From NCBI RefSeq assembly GCF_963678635.1, contig NC_087065.1:932001-996000 (forward strand): a stretch of 64,000 bases of DNA. Reading direction: 5' to 3'. Every line of letters starts with the position of its first letter. Positions within the stretch are counted from its first letter, which is position 1. Below the pieces are notes generated by a model. That model was given only the letters and a program-made list of their open reading frames with translations, was not told the origin of the DNA and ran no database searches. Both the position numbers and the translations under genes were made by a program. The DNA comes from Symsagittifera roscoffensis. Taxonomy: Eukaryota; Xenacoelomorpha; Acoela; Convolutidae. This document shows positions 1-25,989 of the stretch, piece by piece.

Positions 1-1141
1 TTATCAACAAGTGACAAACTTCTTCAATCCATCAAACTTTGAACTGAATGTCTGATGTTTGATTTGAACAAACTGGACCATCGTCTGCAAATTTCACTCA
101 CACGCTCCAGATGCAGAGTGGTACAGTAACTCCCTAGACCATTTGCAATGTTGAGGGGAAAGCTTCGACTAGAATTATGGTCATATCAAAAACACTCTTC
201 TTATTTAATGCTGAACAACTAATAACACATCGCAGCTGTTTCAATGACTTGACGCGCCAACTCCAAAAAGGGCAATGTAGGGCGGAGGGGGGGGGGGGTG
301 TTCTAGAAGTAATTCAATTCAGAGGAGGTCCAAAATCTTATTTCTTTTTTTATGACTCGGCGTGAAACAACAAGCCAGGTCGCTTCTTCATTTTCATTAC
401 ATTTCTGACTCATAAAAACAGCTCTGATTACAAATGTGTTTCCATTTTCACCCTATTCGCAGCTTAATTTTTTTCCATGCACTAACTGTAACTCCTGGAA
501 AACTGATCAGCTGATCAAAACAAGACGGCACACTTTGAGAGTTGGAGAGCTTTTTGTCGTAGAAGTTATGGGCAGAAAGAGTCTTTTGAAAGTTTTACGA
601 GATTTCAGTGAATCTTTTTGCTCGAGTTTGAAGCAAAGTGGCCCAATTTTCTTAAACTTGCTCTTGAACAAATCATGTTAACAATTTATAGGAGGTGACA
701 AACTATGCATAACTGGGCTCTTTTTTATTATTTATTCCCCCCAACCATTTATACTGAACAGTACAAGATCCTGGACAGACCAATTGAAAAACTGATGATA
801 TTTAAGTACTTGTACAAATGCAAATTAAGTGTCCATTGTATGTTTGATAAGTTTTGGAACCATTTGATAAGTTTTGGAACCATTATTTTTTTGACTAATA
901 CGGGATATTCAAAAAAACTAATTTCAATTAGCTATCAGAGCTTCGGTGCTGATTAAAAGCAGTCTCGTTGCGTTTTCAGTCTCTTTTTTGTTTTCATATG
1001 ATAACTTTTTGCCAATCGAATAACTAGGGAATTATGGTATGATTTGGCAAGGTTTTTGGGAGTTTGAAAAGATATTTTAACTGTTTGAAGGATGAGGATA
1101 GGAGAAATTGAGGTGTTGGTCTTTTAGTTGTGATGTTTCAG
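1..1141 (+). other. Intron or upstream sequence, no exon recognised
   Basis: AT-rich sequence with a run of 12 G at 287-298. The short open frames here have no recognisable domain or paired splice sites. A short direct repeat (GATAAGTTTTGGAACCATT) occurs twice at about 845-883. The next upstream PHLDB exon must end in phase 1 and was not seen here. Confidence 0.5.
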
Positions 1142-13060
<11,919 letters not shown>

Positions 13061-13795
13061 CACTCACATCAACACCCCCACCCCTCCTCCCTCCAGATAC
13101 ATTTCGAAGCAATACAAACAGAAACGCCGCCCCCATCAAGAACTCTTCTTTCCCTTCTTCCCATCAAACCCCTTCTACCCCCCCCCCCCCCTCCTTCCTA
13201 CGTGACGGTCCCAAGTTTTAAAAGATTTTCTCATTATTCCATTGCGTCAATCCCTTGGAATCGAAACTGAAACAAAACCGGGTCAAGTAGATAAGGTCAA
13301 TTGAAGCCTTCGAATATCAATTGTAGTTTGATCAAATCAAGTTCCAGAACAAGTACGTGCGTCATCAGTCTAAAATATACAATGGAAACCCTGAAAACAA
13401 AAGAAACCAATTTCAAAACTATAACTGAGACAACACCGGCCTCTTCATTTGAACGGGTCAGAAACTCACAAAAGAATTCGATCAGTGGTCCATTTTTAGA
13501 AGATTCTAAAGCGCGTCACCCAAAACTTCAGAAATCCCAAAAAACGTTGGCTCAATGAAGTAGACAACAAATTGAGAAGACATCGTAGCCCTATCCCACA
13601 TCACTACAATTGGCAGAGCCAGAAGCAAAACAGAACCAGTTCCTTCTAATCATCGCTCTCGTTCTCAAGTGCATGGTGCTATCTATTTAGCTATCTATCT
13701 GTCTGTTCACAACCCCAACACAATTCAAACTCATTTTCTATTACATGACTGGGCTCTATTTTATGTACAAATAAACCATTCAGATTTTCGAATGC
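13061..13795 (+). other. 3' UTR of the PHLDB gene, with candidate poly(A) signal
   Basis: After the stop codon the sequence is C/T-rich, with a run of 14 C at 13178-13191. The first clear AATAAA is at 13770-13775, followed by a T/G-containing stretch. The 3' end is inferred; no transcript evidence is available. Confidence 0.45.
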
Positions 13796-13839
13796 TACCA
13801 GAAGGTTCTTCTTGCAAAGATTCTTACGCCGACAAAATT

Positions 13840-14446
13840 GAGATAGACTGGCTAAACTCAACCAGAAACGAAGATCAGTTTTGTCTTTGTTTTACACTCT
13901 ATGTTTCAGAACATATTTTTTGGAGAACAACCAGATACCTTTAAATAGTTCAGCTTTTGAATGGAAACATTTTCCGGTAAACTCCTAATTAATTTCCGAC
14001 TGCTAGTAGGATGGTAGGCACCGTAAAAGGATTTTATCCGGAAGTGCCATCTCTAAAGCATTTATAGATCTGGCGATGCCACTCGTTGTCCAAATCAGTG
14101 GTTTCATAGAGCAGGAGGGGGGCAGAAGGCGTTTTTTTCTCTTTCTTTCCTGAACTGCCAAAACTTTCGCCACAATCTGATAAACATTTTATACGATTGT
14201 GTGTACTGAATGGCCAAAGTTTTCAACTTTCTCGGAAACTAATGCAAAAGCATGATCAATGCCAAACCAAGCGCGTGCTTTGACTCGTAAAAAGGCATAA
14301 ATCTGATGTTTTCCATCTAAATTTTTGCATAAATGGAAGAAGCAACCAGATAACTTGGTTTCAGGAAGCTTGCTAAACCATAAAATTAACCTGGCTATCT
14401 CAAAGGCCAGCAAAGTTTTCTGTAGATTGATGTTTGGAGCTGCTTT
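13840..14446. repeat. Left flanking module of the satellite (module M)
   Basis: Shares ordered blocks with 54700-55130, 55140-55600 and 56038-56480. These include ggctaaa..caaccagaaacgaagatcag, a 'ctcgttgtcc' block, 'ggaaactaatg', 'tttttgcataaatgga', 'atctcaaaggc' and 'tgatgtttggagct'. It runs straight into the first satellite monomer. Module M is therefore part of a dispersed element that borders satellite monomers in more than one place. Confidence 0.6.
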
Positions 14447-16319
14447 CATCAAGACTGACAGATCTTGACCCTACTTCTTTGCTTCACTGTAAGAAGTCAA
14501 AAAAGCATGCAATTGTGTGATTAAATATAATAGTGCCAACAGTCAACCAAAAATCCGAGATTTTCAAAACTTCAATCCAGTCAGAGTCAGCAAAATAATG
14601 ATTCTTTGATTCTTCTAAGATCATGGCTAACTGTTTTCATCAAGACTAACAAATCTTGACCTTAATTTTCAATGTTTTCACTTTTTCACAAGGCAAAGGC
14701 TTAAGCATGCATTTGTGTGATTAATTATAATAGTGCCAACAGTCAACCAAAAATTCGAGATTTTCAAAATTTCAATCCAGTCAGAGTCAGCAAAATATTG
14801 ATCCTTTGATTCTTCTAAGATCAAGGCTAACTGTTTTCATCAAGACTAACAAATCTTGACCTTAATTATTCAATGTTTTCACTTTTTCACAAGGCAAAGG
14901 CTTAAGCATGCATTTTTGTGATTAAGTATAATAGTGCCAACAGTCAACCAAAAATCCGAGTTTTTCAAAAATTAAATCCAGTCAGAGTCAGCAAAATAAT
15001 GATTCTTTGATTCTTCTAAGATCAAAGCTAACTGTTTTCATCAAGACTAACAAATCTTGACCTTACGTTTCAATGTTTTTACTTTTTCATAAGGCAAAGG
15101 CTTAAAGCATGCAATTATGTGATGAAATATAATAATGCCAACAGTCAACCAAAACTACGAGATTTTCAAGTTCAATCCAGCCAGAGTCAGCCAAACAATG
15201 ATTCTTTGATTCTTTTAAGATCATGGCTAACTGTTTTCATCAAGACTAACAAATCTTGACCTTAATTTTCAATGTTTTCACTTTTTCACAAGGCAAAGGC
15301 TTAAGCATGCATTTGTGTGATTAAGTATAATAGTGCCAACAGTCAACCAAAAATCCAAGATTTTCAAAAATTCAATCCAGTCAGAGTCAGGAAAATAATG
15401 ATTCTTTGATTCTTCTTAGATCAAGGCTAACTGTTTTCGTCAAGACTAACAAATCTTGACCTTACGTTTCAATGTTTTTACTTTTTCTTAAAGCGAAGGC
15501 GTAAAGCATGCAATTATGTGATGAAATATAATAATGTACAACAGTCAACCAAAAATACGAGATTTTCAAATTCAATCCAGCCAGAGTCAGCAAAACAATG
15601 ATTCTTTGATTCTTCTAAGATAAAGGCTAACTGTTTCATCAAGACAAAAAATTTTGACCTTACGTTTCAATGTTTTCACTTTCTCACAAGGCAAAGGCTT
15701 AACGCATGCAATTGTGTGATTAAATTTAATAGTGTCAACAGTCAACCAAAAATTCGAAATTTTCAAAAATTCAATCCAGTCAAAATCAGCAAAAAAATGA
15801 TTCTTTGATTCTTATAAGGTCAAGGTTAACTGTTTTCATCAAGACTAACAAATCTTCACCTTACGTTTCAATGTTGTTACTTTTTCATAAAGCAAAGGCT
15901 TAAAGCATGCATTTGTGTGATTAAGTATAATAGTGCCAACAGTCAATCAAAAATCCGATATTTTTCAAAATTTTAATCCAGTCAGAGTCAGCAAAACAAT
16001 GATTCTTTGATTCTTCTGTTAGATCAAGGCTACTTGTTTTCATCAAGACTAACAAATCTTGACAATACGTTTCAATGTTTTTATTTCTTCATAAGGCAAA
16101 GGCTTAAAGCATGCATTTGTCTGATTAAGTATAATAGTGCCAACAGTCAACCAAAAATCCGATATTTTTCAAAAATTCAATCCAGTCAGAGTCAGCAAAA
16201 TAATGATTTTTTGATTCTTCTAAGATCAAGGCTAACTGTTTTCGTCAAGTCTAACAAACCTTGACCTTACGTTTCAATGTTTTTACTTTTTCATAAGGCA
16301 AAGGCTTATAGCATGCAAT

Positions 16320-19300
16320 TATGTGATGAAATATAATAATGCCAACAGACAACAAAAAATACGAGATTTTCAAATTCAATGCAGCCAGAGTCAGCAAAAC
16401 AATGATTCTTTGATTCTTCTAAGATTAAGGCTAACTGTTTCATCAAGACAAAAAAATTTTGATCTTACGTTTCAATGTTTTCACTTTCTCACAAGGCAAA
16501 GGCTTAAAGCATGCAATTGTGTGATTAAATTTAATAGTGCCAACAGTCAACCAAAAATTCGAGATTTTCAAAATTTCAATCCAGTCAGAGTCAGCAAAAA
16601 AAGATTCTTTGATTCTTCTAAGATCAAGGCTAATTGTTTTCATCAAGACTAACAAATCTTGACCTTACGCTTCAATGTTTTTACTTTTTCATAAGGCAAA
16701 GGCTTAAAGCATGCAATTTTGTGATGAAATATAATAATGCCAACAGTCAACCAAAAAAACGAGATTTTCAAATTCATTCCAGCCAGAGTCAGCAAAACAA
16801 GGATTCTTTGATTCTTCTAAGATCAAGGCTAACTGTTTTCATCAAGACAAAAAATTTTGAGCTTACGTTTCAATGTTTTCACTTTTTCACAAGGCAAAGG
16901 CTTAAAGCATGCAATTGTGTGATTAAGTATAATAGTGCCAACAGTCAACCAAAAATCCGAGATTTTCAAAACATCAATCCAGTCAGAGTCAGCAAAACAA
17001 TGATTCTTTGATTCCTCTAAGATCAAGGCTAACTGTTTTCATCAAGACTAACAAATCTTGACCTTAATTTTTAATGTTTTCACTTTTTCACAAGGCAAAA
17101 GCTTAAGCATGCAGTTGTGTGATTAAGTATAATAGTGCCAACAGTCAACCAAAACTCCGAGATTTTCAAAATTTCAATCCAGTCAGAGTCAGCAAAATAT
17201 TGATTCTTTGATTCTTCTAAGATCAAGGCTAACTGTTTTCGTCAAGTCTAACAAATCTTGACCTTACGTTTCAATGTTTTTACTTTTTCATAAGGCAAAG
17301 GCTTATAGCATGCAATTATGTGATGAAATATAATAATGCCAACAGCCAACAAAAAATACGAGATTTTCAAATTCAATGCAGCCAGAGTCAGCAAAACAAT
17401 GATTCTTTGATTCTTCTAAGATTAAGGCTAACTGTTTCATCAAGACAAAAAAATTTTGACCTTACGTTTCAATGTTCTCACTTTCTCACAAGGCGAAGGC
17501 TTAAAGCATGCAATTGTGTGATTAAATTTAATAGTGCCAACAGTCAACCAAAAATTCGAGATTTTCAAAATTTCAATCCAGTCAGAGTCAGCAAAAAAAG
17601 ATTCTTTGATTCTTCTAAGATCAAGGCTAATTGTTTTCATCAAGACTAACAAATCTTGACCTTACGCTTCAATATTTTTACTTTTTCATAAGGCAAAGGC
17701 TTAAAGCATGCAATTTTGTGATGAAATATAATAATGCCAACAGTCAACCAAAAAAACGAGATTTTCAAATTCATTCCAGCCAGAGTCAGCAAAACAAGGA
17801 TTCTTTGATTCTTCTAAGATCAAGGCTAACTGTTTTCATCAAGACAAAAAAATTTTGAGCTTACGTTTCAATGTTTTCACTTTTTCACAAGGCAAAGGCT
17901 TAAAGCATGCAATTGTGTTATTAAGTATAATAGTGCCAACAGTCAACCAAAAATCCGAGATTTTCAAAATTTCAATCCAGTCAGAGTCAGCAAAACAATG
18001 ATTCTTTGTTTCCTCTAAGATCAAGGCTAACTGTTTTCATCAAGACTAACAAATCTTGACCTTAATTTTCAATGTTTTCACTTTTTAACAAGGCAAAAGC
18101 TTACGCATGCATTTGTGTGGTTAAGTATAATAGTGCCAACAGTCAACCAAAACTCCGAGATTTTCAAAATTTCAATCCAGTCAGAGTCAGCAAATTAATG
18201 ATTCTTTGATTCTTCTAAGATCAAAGCCAACTGTTTTCATCAAGACTAACAAATCTTGACCTTAAGTTTCAATGTTTTTACTTTTTCATAAGGCAAAGGC
18301 TTAAAGCAGGCAATTATGTGATGAAATTTGATAATGCCAACAGTCAGTCAAAAATACGAAATTTTCAAATTCAATCCAGCCAGAGTCAGCAAAACAATGA
18401 TTCTTTGATTCTTCTAAGATCAAGGCTAACTGTTTTCATCAAAACAAAGAAATTTTGACCTTACGTTTCAAGGTTTTCACTTTTTCGCAAGACAAAGGCT
18501 TAAAGCAAGCAATTGTGTGATTAAATTTAATAGTGCCAAAAGTCAACCAAAAATTCGAGATTTTCAAAATTTCAATCCATTCAGAGTCAGCAAAAAAATG
18601 ATTCTTTGAATCTTCTAAGATCAAGGCTAACTGTTTTCATCAAGACTAACAAATCTTGATCTTAATTTTCAATATTTTCAATTTTTCACAAGGCAAAGGC
18701 TTGAAGCATGCATTTGTGTGATTAAATATAGTAGTGCCAACAGTCAACCAAAATCCGATATTTTCAAAATTTAAGTCCATTCAGAGTCAGCAAAAAAATG
18801 ATTCTTTGATTCTTCTAAGATCAAGGCTAACTGTTTTCATCAAGACTAACAAATCTTGATCTTGATTTTCAAAATTTTCACTTTTTCACAAGGCAAAGGC
18901 TTGAAGCATGCAATTGTGTGATTAAATTTAATAGTGCCAAAAGTCAACCAAAAATTCGAGATTTTCAAAATTTCAATCCATTCAGAGTCAGCAAAAAAAT
19001 GATTCTTTGATTATTCTAAGACCAAGGCTAACTGTTTTCATCAAGACTAACAAATCTTGATCTTAATTTTCAATATTTTCATTTTTTCAAAAGGCAAAGG
19101 CAAAGGCTTGAAGCATGCAATTATGTGATGAAATATAATAATACCAACAGCCAACAAAAAATACGAGATTTTCAAATTCAATGCAGCCAGAGTCAGCAAA
19201 ACAATGATTCTTTGAATCTTCTAAGATTAAGGCTAACTGTTTCATCAAGACAAAAAAATTTTGACCTTACGTTTCAATGTTTTCACTTTCTCACAAGGCA

Positions 19301-20260
19301 AAGGCTTAAAGCATGCAATTGTGTGATTAAATTTAATAGTGCCAACAATCAACCAAAAATTCGAGATTTTCAAAATTTCAATCCAGTCAGAGTCAGCAAA
19401 AAAAAGATTCTTTGATTCTTCTAAGATCAAGGCTAATTGTTTTCATCAAGACTAACAAATCTTGACCTTACGCTTCAAAATTTTCACTTTTTCACAAGGC
19501 AAAGGCTTGAAGCATGCAATTGTGTGATTAAGTATAATAGTGCCAACAGTCAACCAAAACTCCGAGATTTTCAAAATTTCAATCCAGTCAGAGTCAGCAA
19601 AATATTGATTCTTTGATTCTTCTAAGATCAAGGCTAACTGTTTTCGTCAAGTCTAACAAATCTTGACCTTACGTTTCAATGTTTTTACTTTTTCATAAGG
19701 CAAAGGCTTATAGCATGCAATTATGTGATGAAATATAATAATGCCAACAGCCAACAAAAAATACGAGATTTTCAAATTCAATGCAGCCAGAGTCAGCAAA
19801 ACAATGATTCTTTGATTCTTCTAAGATGAAGGCTAACTGTTTCATCAAGACAAAAAAATTTTGACCTTACGTTTCAATGTTTTCACTTTCTCACAAGGCA
19901 AAGGCTTAAAGCATGCAATTGTGTGATTAAATTTAATAGTGCCAACAGTCAACCAAAAATTCGAGATTTTCAAAATTTCAATCCAGTCAGAGTTAGCAAA
20001 AAAAGATTCTTTGATTCTTCTAAGATCAAGGCTAATTGTTTTCATCAAGACTAACAAATCTTGACCTTACGCTTCAATGTTTTTGCTTTTTCATAAGGCA
20101 AAGGCTTAAAGCATGCAATTTTGTGATGAAATATAATAATGCCAACAGTCAACCAAAAATTCGAGATTTTCAAAATTTCAATCCAGTCAGAGTTGGCAAA
20201 AAAAGATTTTTTGATTCTTCTAAGATCAAGGCTAATTGTTTTCATCAAGACTAACAAATT
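16320..20260. repeat. Satellite higher-order repeats, ~1.0-kb (5-mer) and related blocks
   Basis: A distinctive monomer (starting near 16320) recurs near 17317, 19122 and about 19725, giving spacings of about 997, 1805 and 600 bp, multiples of the ~200-bp unit. Neighbouring monomers in the first two blocks are almost identical in order. Confidence 0.75.
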
Positions 20261-21479
20261 TTGACCTTACGTTTCAAGGTTTTCACTTTTTCACAAGACA
20301 AAGGCTTAAAGCAAGCAATTGTGCGATTAAATTTAATAGTGCCAAAAGTCAACCAAAAATTCGAGATTTTCAAAATTTCAATCCAGTCAGAGTCAGCAAA
20401 AAAAGATTCTTTGATTTTTCTAAGATCAAGGCTAACTGTTTTCATCAAGACTAACAAATCTTGACCTTAATTTTCAATGTTTTCACTTTTTCACAAGGCA
20501 AAAGCTTACGCATGCATTTGTGTGATTAAGTATAATAGTGCCAACAGTCAACCAAAACTCCGAGATTTTCAAATTTCAATCCAGTCAGAGTCAGCAAATT
20601 AATGATTCTTTGATTCTTCTAAGATCAAAGCTAACTGTTTTCATCAAGACTAACAAATCTTGACCTTACGTTTCAATGTTTTTTTTTTCATAAGGCAAAG
20701 GCTTAAAGCAGGCAATTATGTGATGAAATTTGATAATGCCAACAGTCAGTCAAAAATACGAGGTTTTCAAATTCAATCCAGCCAGAGTCAGCAAAACAAT
20801 GATTCTTTGATTCTTCTAAGATCAAGGCTAACTGTTTTCATCAAAACAAAGAAATTTTGACCTTACGTTTCAAGGTTTTCACTTTTTCACAAGACAAAGG
20901 CTTAAAGCAAGCAATTGTGTGATTAATTTTAATAGTGCCAAAAGTCAACCAAAAATTCGAGATTTTCAAAATTTCAATCCATTCAGAGTCAGCAAAAAAA
21001 TGATTCTTTGAATCTTCTAAGATCAAGGCGAACTGTTTTCATGAAGACTAACAAATCTTGATCTTAATTTTCAATATTTTCACTTTTTCACAAGGCATGC
21101 ATTTGTGTGATTAAATATAGTAGTGCCAACAGTCAACCAAAATCCGATATTTTCAAAATTTAAGTCCATTCAGAGTCAGCAAAAAAATGATTCTTTGATT
21201 CTTCTAAGATCAAGGCTAACTGTTTTCATCAAGACTAACAAATCTTGATCTTAATTTTCAAAATTTTCACTTTTTCACAAGGCAAAGGCTTGAAGCATGC
21301 AATTGTGTGATTAAATTTAATAGTGCCAAAAGTCAACCAAAAATTCGAGATTTTCAAAATTGCAATCCATTCAGAGTCAGCAAAAAAATGATTCTTTGAT
21401 TATTCTAAGATCAAGGCTAACTGTTTTCATCAAGACTAACAAATCTTGATCTTAATTTTCAATATTTTGATTTTTTCAC

Positions 21480-24400
21480 AAGGCAAAGGCTTGAAGCATG
21501 CAATTATGTGATGAAATATAATAGTGCCAACAGTCAACCAAAAACACAAGATTTTGAAATTCAATCCGTTCAGAGTCAGCAAAATAATGATTCTTTGAAT
21601 CTTCTAAGATCAAGTCTAATTGTTTTCATCAAGACTAACAAATCTTGACCTTACATTTCAATTTTTCATTTTTTCACAATGCAAAGGCTTAAAGCATGCA
21701 ATTGTGTGATTAAATATAATAGAGCCAACAGTCAACCAAAAATCCGAGATTTTCACAACTTCAATCCAGTCAGAGTCAGCAAAATAATGATTCTTTGATT
21801 CTTCTAAGATCAAGGATAACTGTTTTCATCAAGACTAACAAATGTTGACCTTAAGTTTCAATGTTTTCACGTTTTCAGAAGGCAAAAGCTTAAAGCATGC
21901 TTTTGTGTGATTAATTTTAATAGTGCCAATAGTCAACAAAAAATCCAATATTTTTCAAAATTTTAATCCAGTCAGAGTCAGCAAAAAAAGATTCTTTGAT
22001 TCTTCTAAGATCAAGGCTAATTGTTTTCATCAAGACTAACAAACCTTGACCTTACGTTTCAATGTTTTCACTTTTTCACAAGGCAAAAGCTTAAGCATGC
22101 ATTTGTGTAATTAAATATAATAGTGCCAACAGTCAACCAATAATCCGAGATTTTCAAAATGTCAATCCAGTCAGAGTCAGCAAAATAATGATTCTTTGAT
22201 TCTTCTAAGATCAAGGCTAACTTTTTCATCAAGACTAACAAATCTTGACTTACGTTTCAATGTTTTTACTTTTTCGTAAGGCAAAGGCTTAAAGCATGCA
22301 ATTATGTGATGAAATATAATAATGCCAACAGTCAACCAAAAACACGTGACTTTCAAATTCAATCCAGCCAGAGTCAGCAAAACATTGATTCTTTGATACT
22401 TCTAAGATCAAGGCTAACTGTTTTCATCAAGACAAAAAAATTTTGTTTTGACCTTACGTTTCAAGGTTTTCACTTTTTCACAAGGCAAGGGCTTAAAGCA
22501 TGCAATTGTGTCATTAAATATAATAGTGCCAACAGTCAACCAAAATCCGATATTTTCAAAATTTAAGTCCATTCAGAGTCAGCAAAAAAATGATTCTTTG
22601 ATTCTTCTAAGATCAAGGCTAACTGTTTTCATCAAGACTAACAAATCTTGATCTTAATTTTCAATATTTTCACTTTTTCACAAGGCAAAGGCTTGAAGCA
22701 TGCATTTGTGTGATTAAATATAGTAGTGCCAACAGTCAACCAAAATCCGATATTTTCAAAATTTAAGTCCATTCAGAGTCAGCAAAAAAATGATTCTTTG
22801 ATTCTTCTAAGATCAAGGCTAACTGTTTTCATCAAGACTAACATATCTTGATCTTAATTTTTAAAATTTTCACTTTTTCACAAGGCAAAGGCTTGAAGCA
22901 TGCAATTGTGTGATTAAATTTGATAGTGCCAAAAGTCAACTAAAAATTCGAGATTTTCAAAATTGCAATCCATTCAGAGTCAGCAAAAAAATGATTCTTT
23001 GATTATTCTAAGATCAAGGCTAACTGTTTTCATCAAGACTAACAAATCTTGATCTTAATTTTCAATATTTTCATTTTTTCACAAGGCAAAGGCTTGAAGC
23101 ATGCAATTATGTGATGAAATATAATAGTGCCAACAGTCAACCAAAAACACAAGATTTTGAAATTCAATCCGTTCAGAGTCAGCAAAATAATGATTCTTTG
23201 AATCTTCTAAGATCAAGGCTAATTGTTTTCATCAAGACTAACAAATCTTGACCTTACATTTCAATTTTTCATTTTTTCACAATGCAAAGGCTTAAAGCAT
23301 GCAATAATAGAGCCAACAGTCAACCAAAAATCCGAGATTTTCACAACTTCAATCAAGTCAGAGTCAGCAAAATAATGATTCTTTGATTCTTCTAAGATCA
23401 AGGATAACTGTTTTCATCAAGACTAACAAATGTTGACCTTAAGTTTCAATGTTTTCACGTTTTCAGAAGGCAAAAGCTTAAAGCATGCTTTTGTGTGATT
23501 AATTTTAATAGTGCCAATAGTCAACCAAAAATCCAATATTTTTCAAAATTTTAATCCAGTCAGAGTCAGCAAAATAATGATTCTTTGATTCTTCTGTTAG
23601 ATCAAGGCTAACTGTTTTCATCAAGACTAACAAATCTTGACCTTACGTTTCAATGTTTTCACTTTTTCACAAGGCAAAGGCCTAAAGCATGCATTTGTGT
23701 AATTAAATATAATAGTGCCAACAGTCAACCAATAATCCGAGATTTTCAAAATGTCAATCCAGTCAGAGTCAGCAAAATAATGATTCTTTGATTCTTCTAA
23801 GATCAAGGCTAACTTTTTCATCAAGACTAACAAATCTTGACTTACGTTTCAATGTTTTTACTTTTTCGTAAGGCAAAGGCTTAAAGCATGCAATTATGTG
23901 ATGAAATATAATAATGCCAACAGTCAACCAAAAACACGTGACTTTCAAATTCAATCCAGCCAGAGTCAGCAAAACATTGATTCTTTGATACTTCTAAGAT
24001 CAAGGCTAACTGTTTTCATCAAGACAAAAAAATTTTGTTTTGACCTTACGTTTCAAGGTTTTCACTTTTTCACAAGGCAAGGGCTTAAAGCATGCAATTG
24101 TGTCATTAAATATAATAGTGCCAACAGTCAACCAAAATCCGATATTTTCAAAATTTAAGTCCATTCAGAGTCAGCAAAAAAATGATTCTTTGATTCTTCT
24201 AAGATCAAGGCTAACTGTTTTCATCAAGACTAACAAATCTTGATCTTAATTTTCAATATTTTCACTTTTTCACAAGGCAAAGGCTTGAAGCATGCATTTG
24301 TGTGATTAAATATAGTAGTGCCAACAGTCAACCAAAATCCGATATTTTCAAAATTTAAGTCCATTCAGAGTCAGCAAAAAAATGATTCTTTGATTCTTCT

Positions 24401-25480
24401 AAGATCAAGGCTAACTGTTTTCATCAAGACTAACATATCTTGATCTTAATTTTTAAAATTTTCACTTTTTCACAAGGCAAAGGCTTGAAGCATGCAATTG
24501 TGTGATTAAATTTGATAGTGCCAAAAGTCAACTAAAAATTCGAGATTTTCAAAATTGCAATCCATTCAGAGTCAGCAAAAAAATGATTCTTTGATTATTC
24601 TAAGATCAAGGCTAACTGTTTTCATCAAGACTAACAAATCTTGATCTTAATTTTCAATATTTTCATTTTTTCACAAGGCAAAGGCTTGAAGCATGCAATT
24701 ATGTGATGAAATATAATAGTGCCAACAGTCAACCAAAAACACAAGATTTTGAAATTCAATCCGTTCAGAGTCAGCAAAATAATGATTCTTTGAATCTTCT
24801 AAGATCAAGGCTAATTGTTTTCATCAAGACTAACAAATCTTGACCTTACATTTCAATTTTTCATTTTTTCACAATGCAAAGGCTTAAAGCATGCAATAAT
24901 AGAGCCAACAGTCAACCAAAAATCCGAGATTTTCACAACTTCAATCAAGTCAGAGTCAGCAAAATAATGATTCTTTGATTCTTCTAAGATCAAGGATAAC
25001 TGTTTTCATCAAGACTAACAAATGTTGACCTTAAGTTTCAATGTTTTCTCGTTTTCAGAAGGCAAAAGCTTAAAGCATGCTTTTGTGTGATTAATTTTAA
25101 TAGTGCCAATAGTCAACCAAAAATCCAATATTTTTCAAAATTTTAATCCAGTCAGAGTCAGCAAAATAATGATTCTTTGATTCTTCTGTTAGATCAAGGC
25201 TAACTGTTTTCATCAAGACTAACAAATCTTGACCTTACGTTTCAATGTTTTCACTTTTTCACAAGGCAAAGGCCTAAAGCATGCAATGCAATTGTGTAAT
25301 GAAATATAATAGTGCCAACAGTCAACCAAAAATCCGAGATTTTCAAAATTTCAATCCAGTCAGAGTCAGCAAAATAATGATTCTTTGATTCTTCTAAGAT
25401 CAAGGCTAATTGTTTTCATCAAGATTAACAAATCTTGACCTTACATTTCAATTTTTCATTTTTTCACAATGCAAAGGCTT
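21480..25480. repeat. Satellite higher-order repeat, ~1.6-kb (8-mer), about 2.4 copies
   Basis: The stretch 22177-22566 is repeated nearly identically at 23769-24158 (offset 1592 bp, eight monomers). The variant with 'aaaacacaagattttgaaat' appears near 21541, 23151 and 24735. The copies are more alike than adjacent monomers, so this block was amplified recently. Confidence 0.85.
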
Positions 25481-25989
25481 AAAGCATGCAATAATAGAGC
25501 CAACAGTCAACCAAAAATCCGAGATTTTCTTAACTTCAATCCAGTCAGAGTCAGCAAAATAATGATTCTTTGATTCTTCTAAGATCAAGGATAACTGTTT
25601 TCATCACGACTAACAAATGTTGACCTTAAGTTTCAATGTTTTCACGTTTTCAGAAGGCAAAAGCTTAAAGCATGCTTTTGTGTGATTAATTTTAATAGTG
25701 CCAATAGTCAACCAAAAATCCGAGATTTTCAAAATTTCAATCCAGTCAGAGTCAGCAAAATAATGATTCTTTGATTCTTCTAAGATCAAGGCTAATTGTT
25801 TTCATCAAGACTAACAAATCTTGACTTTACCTTTCAATGTTTTCAGTTTTTCTCAAGGCAAAAGCTTAAGCATGCATTTGTGTAATTAATATAATAGTGC
25901 CAACGGTCGACCAATAATCCGAGATTTTCAAAATGTCAATCCAGTCAGAGTCAGCAAAATAATGATTCTTTGATTCTTCTAAGATCAAG

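Noticed and set aside
436-956. ORFs of 81 and 83 aa at the left edge as upstream PHLDB exons
   Set aside because: No coiled-coil, FHA or other recognisable content, AT-rich composition unlike the exons, and no matching splice phase.
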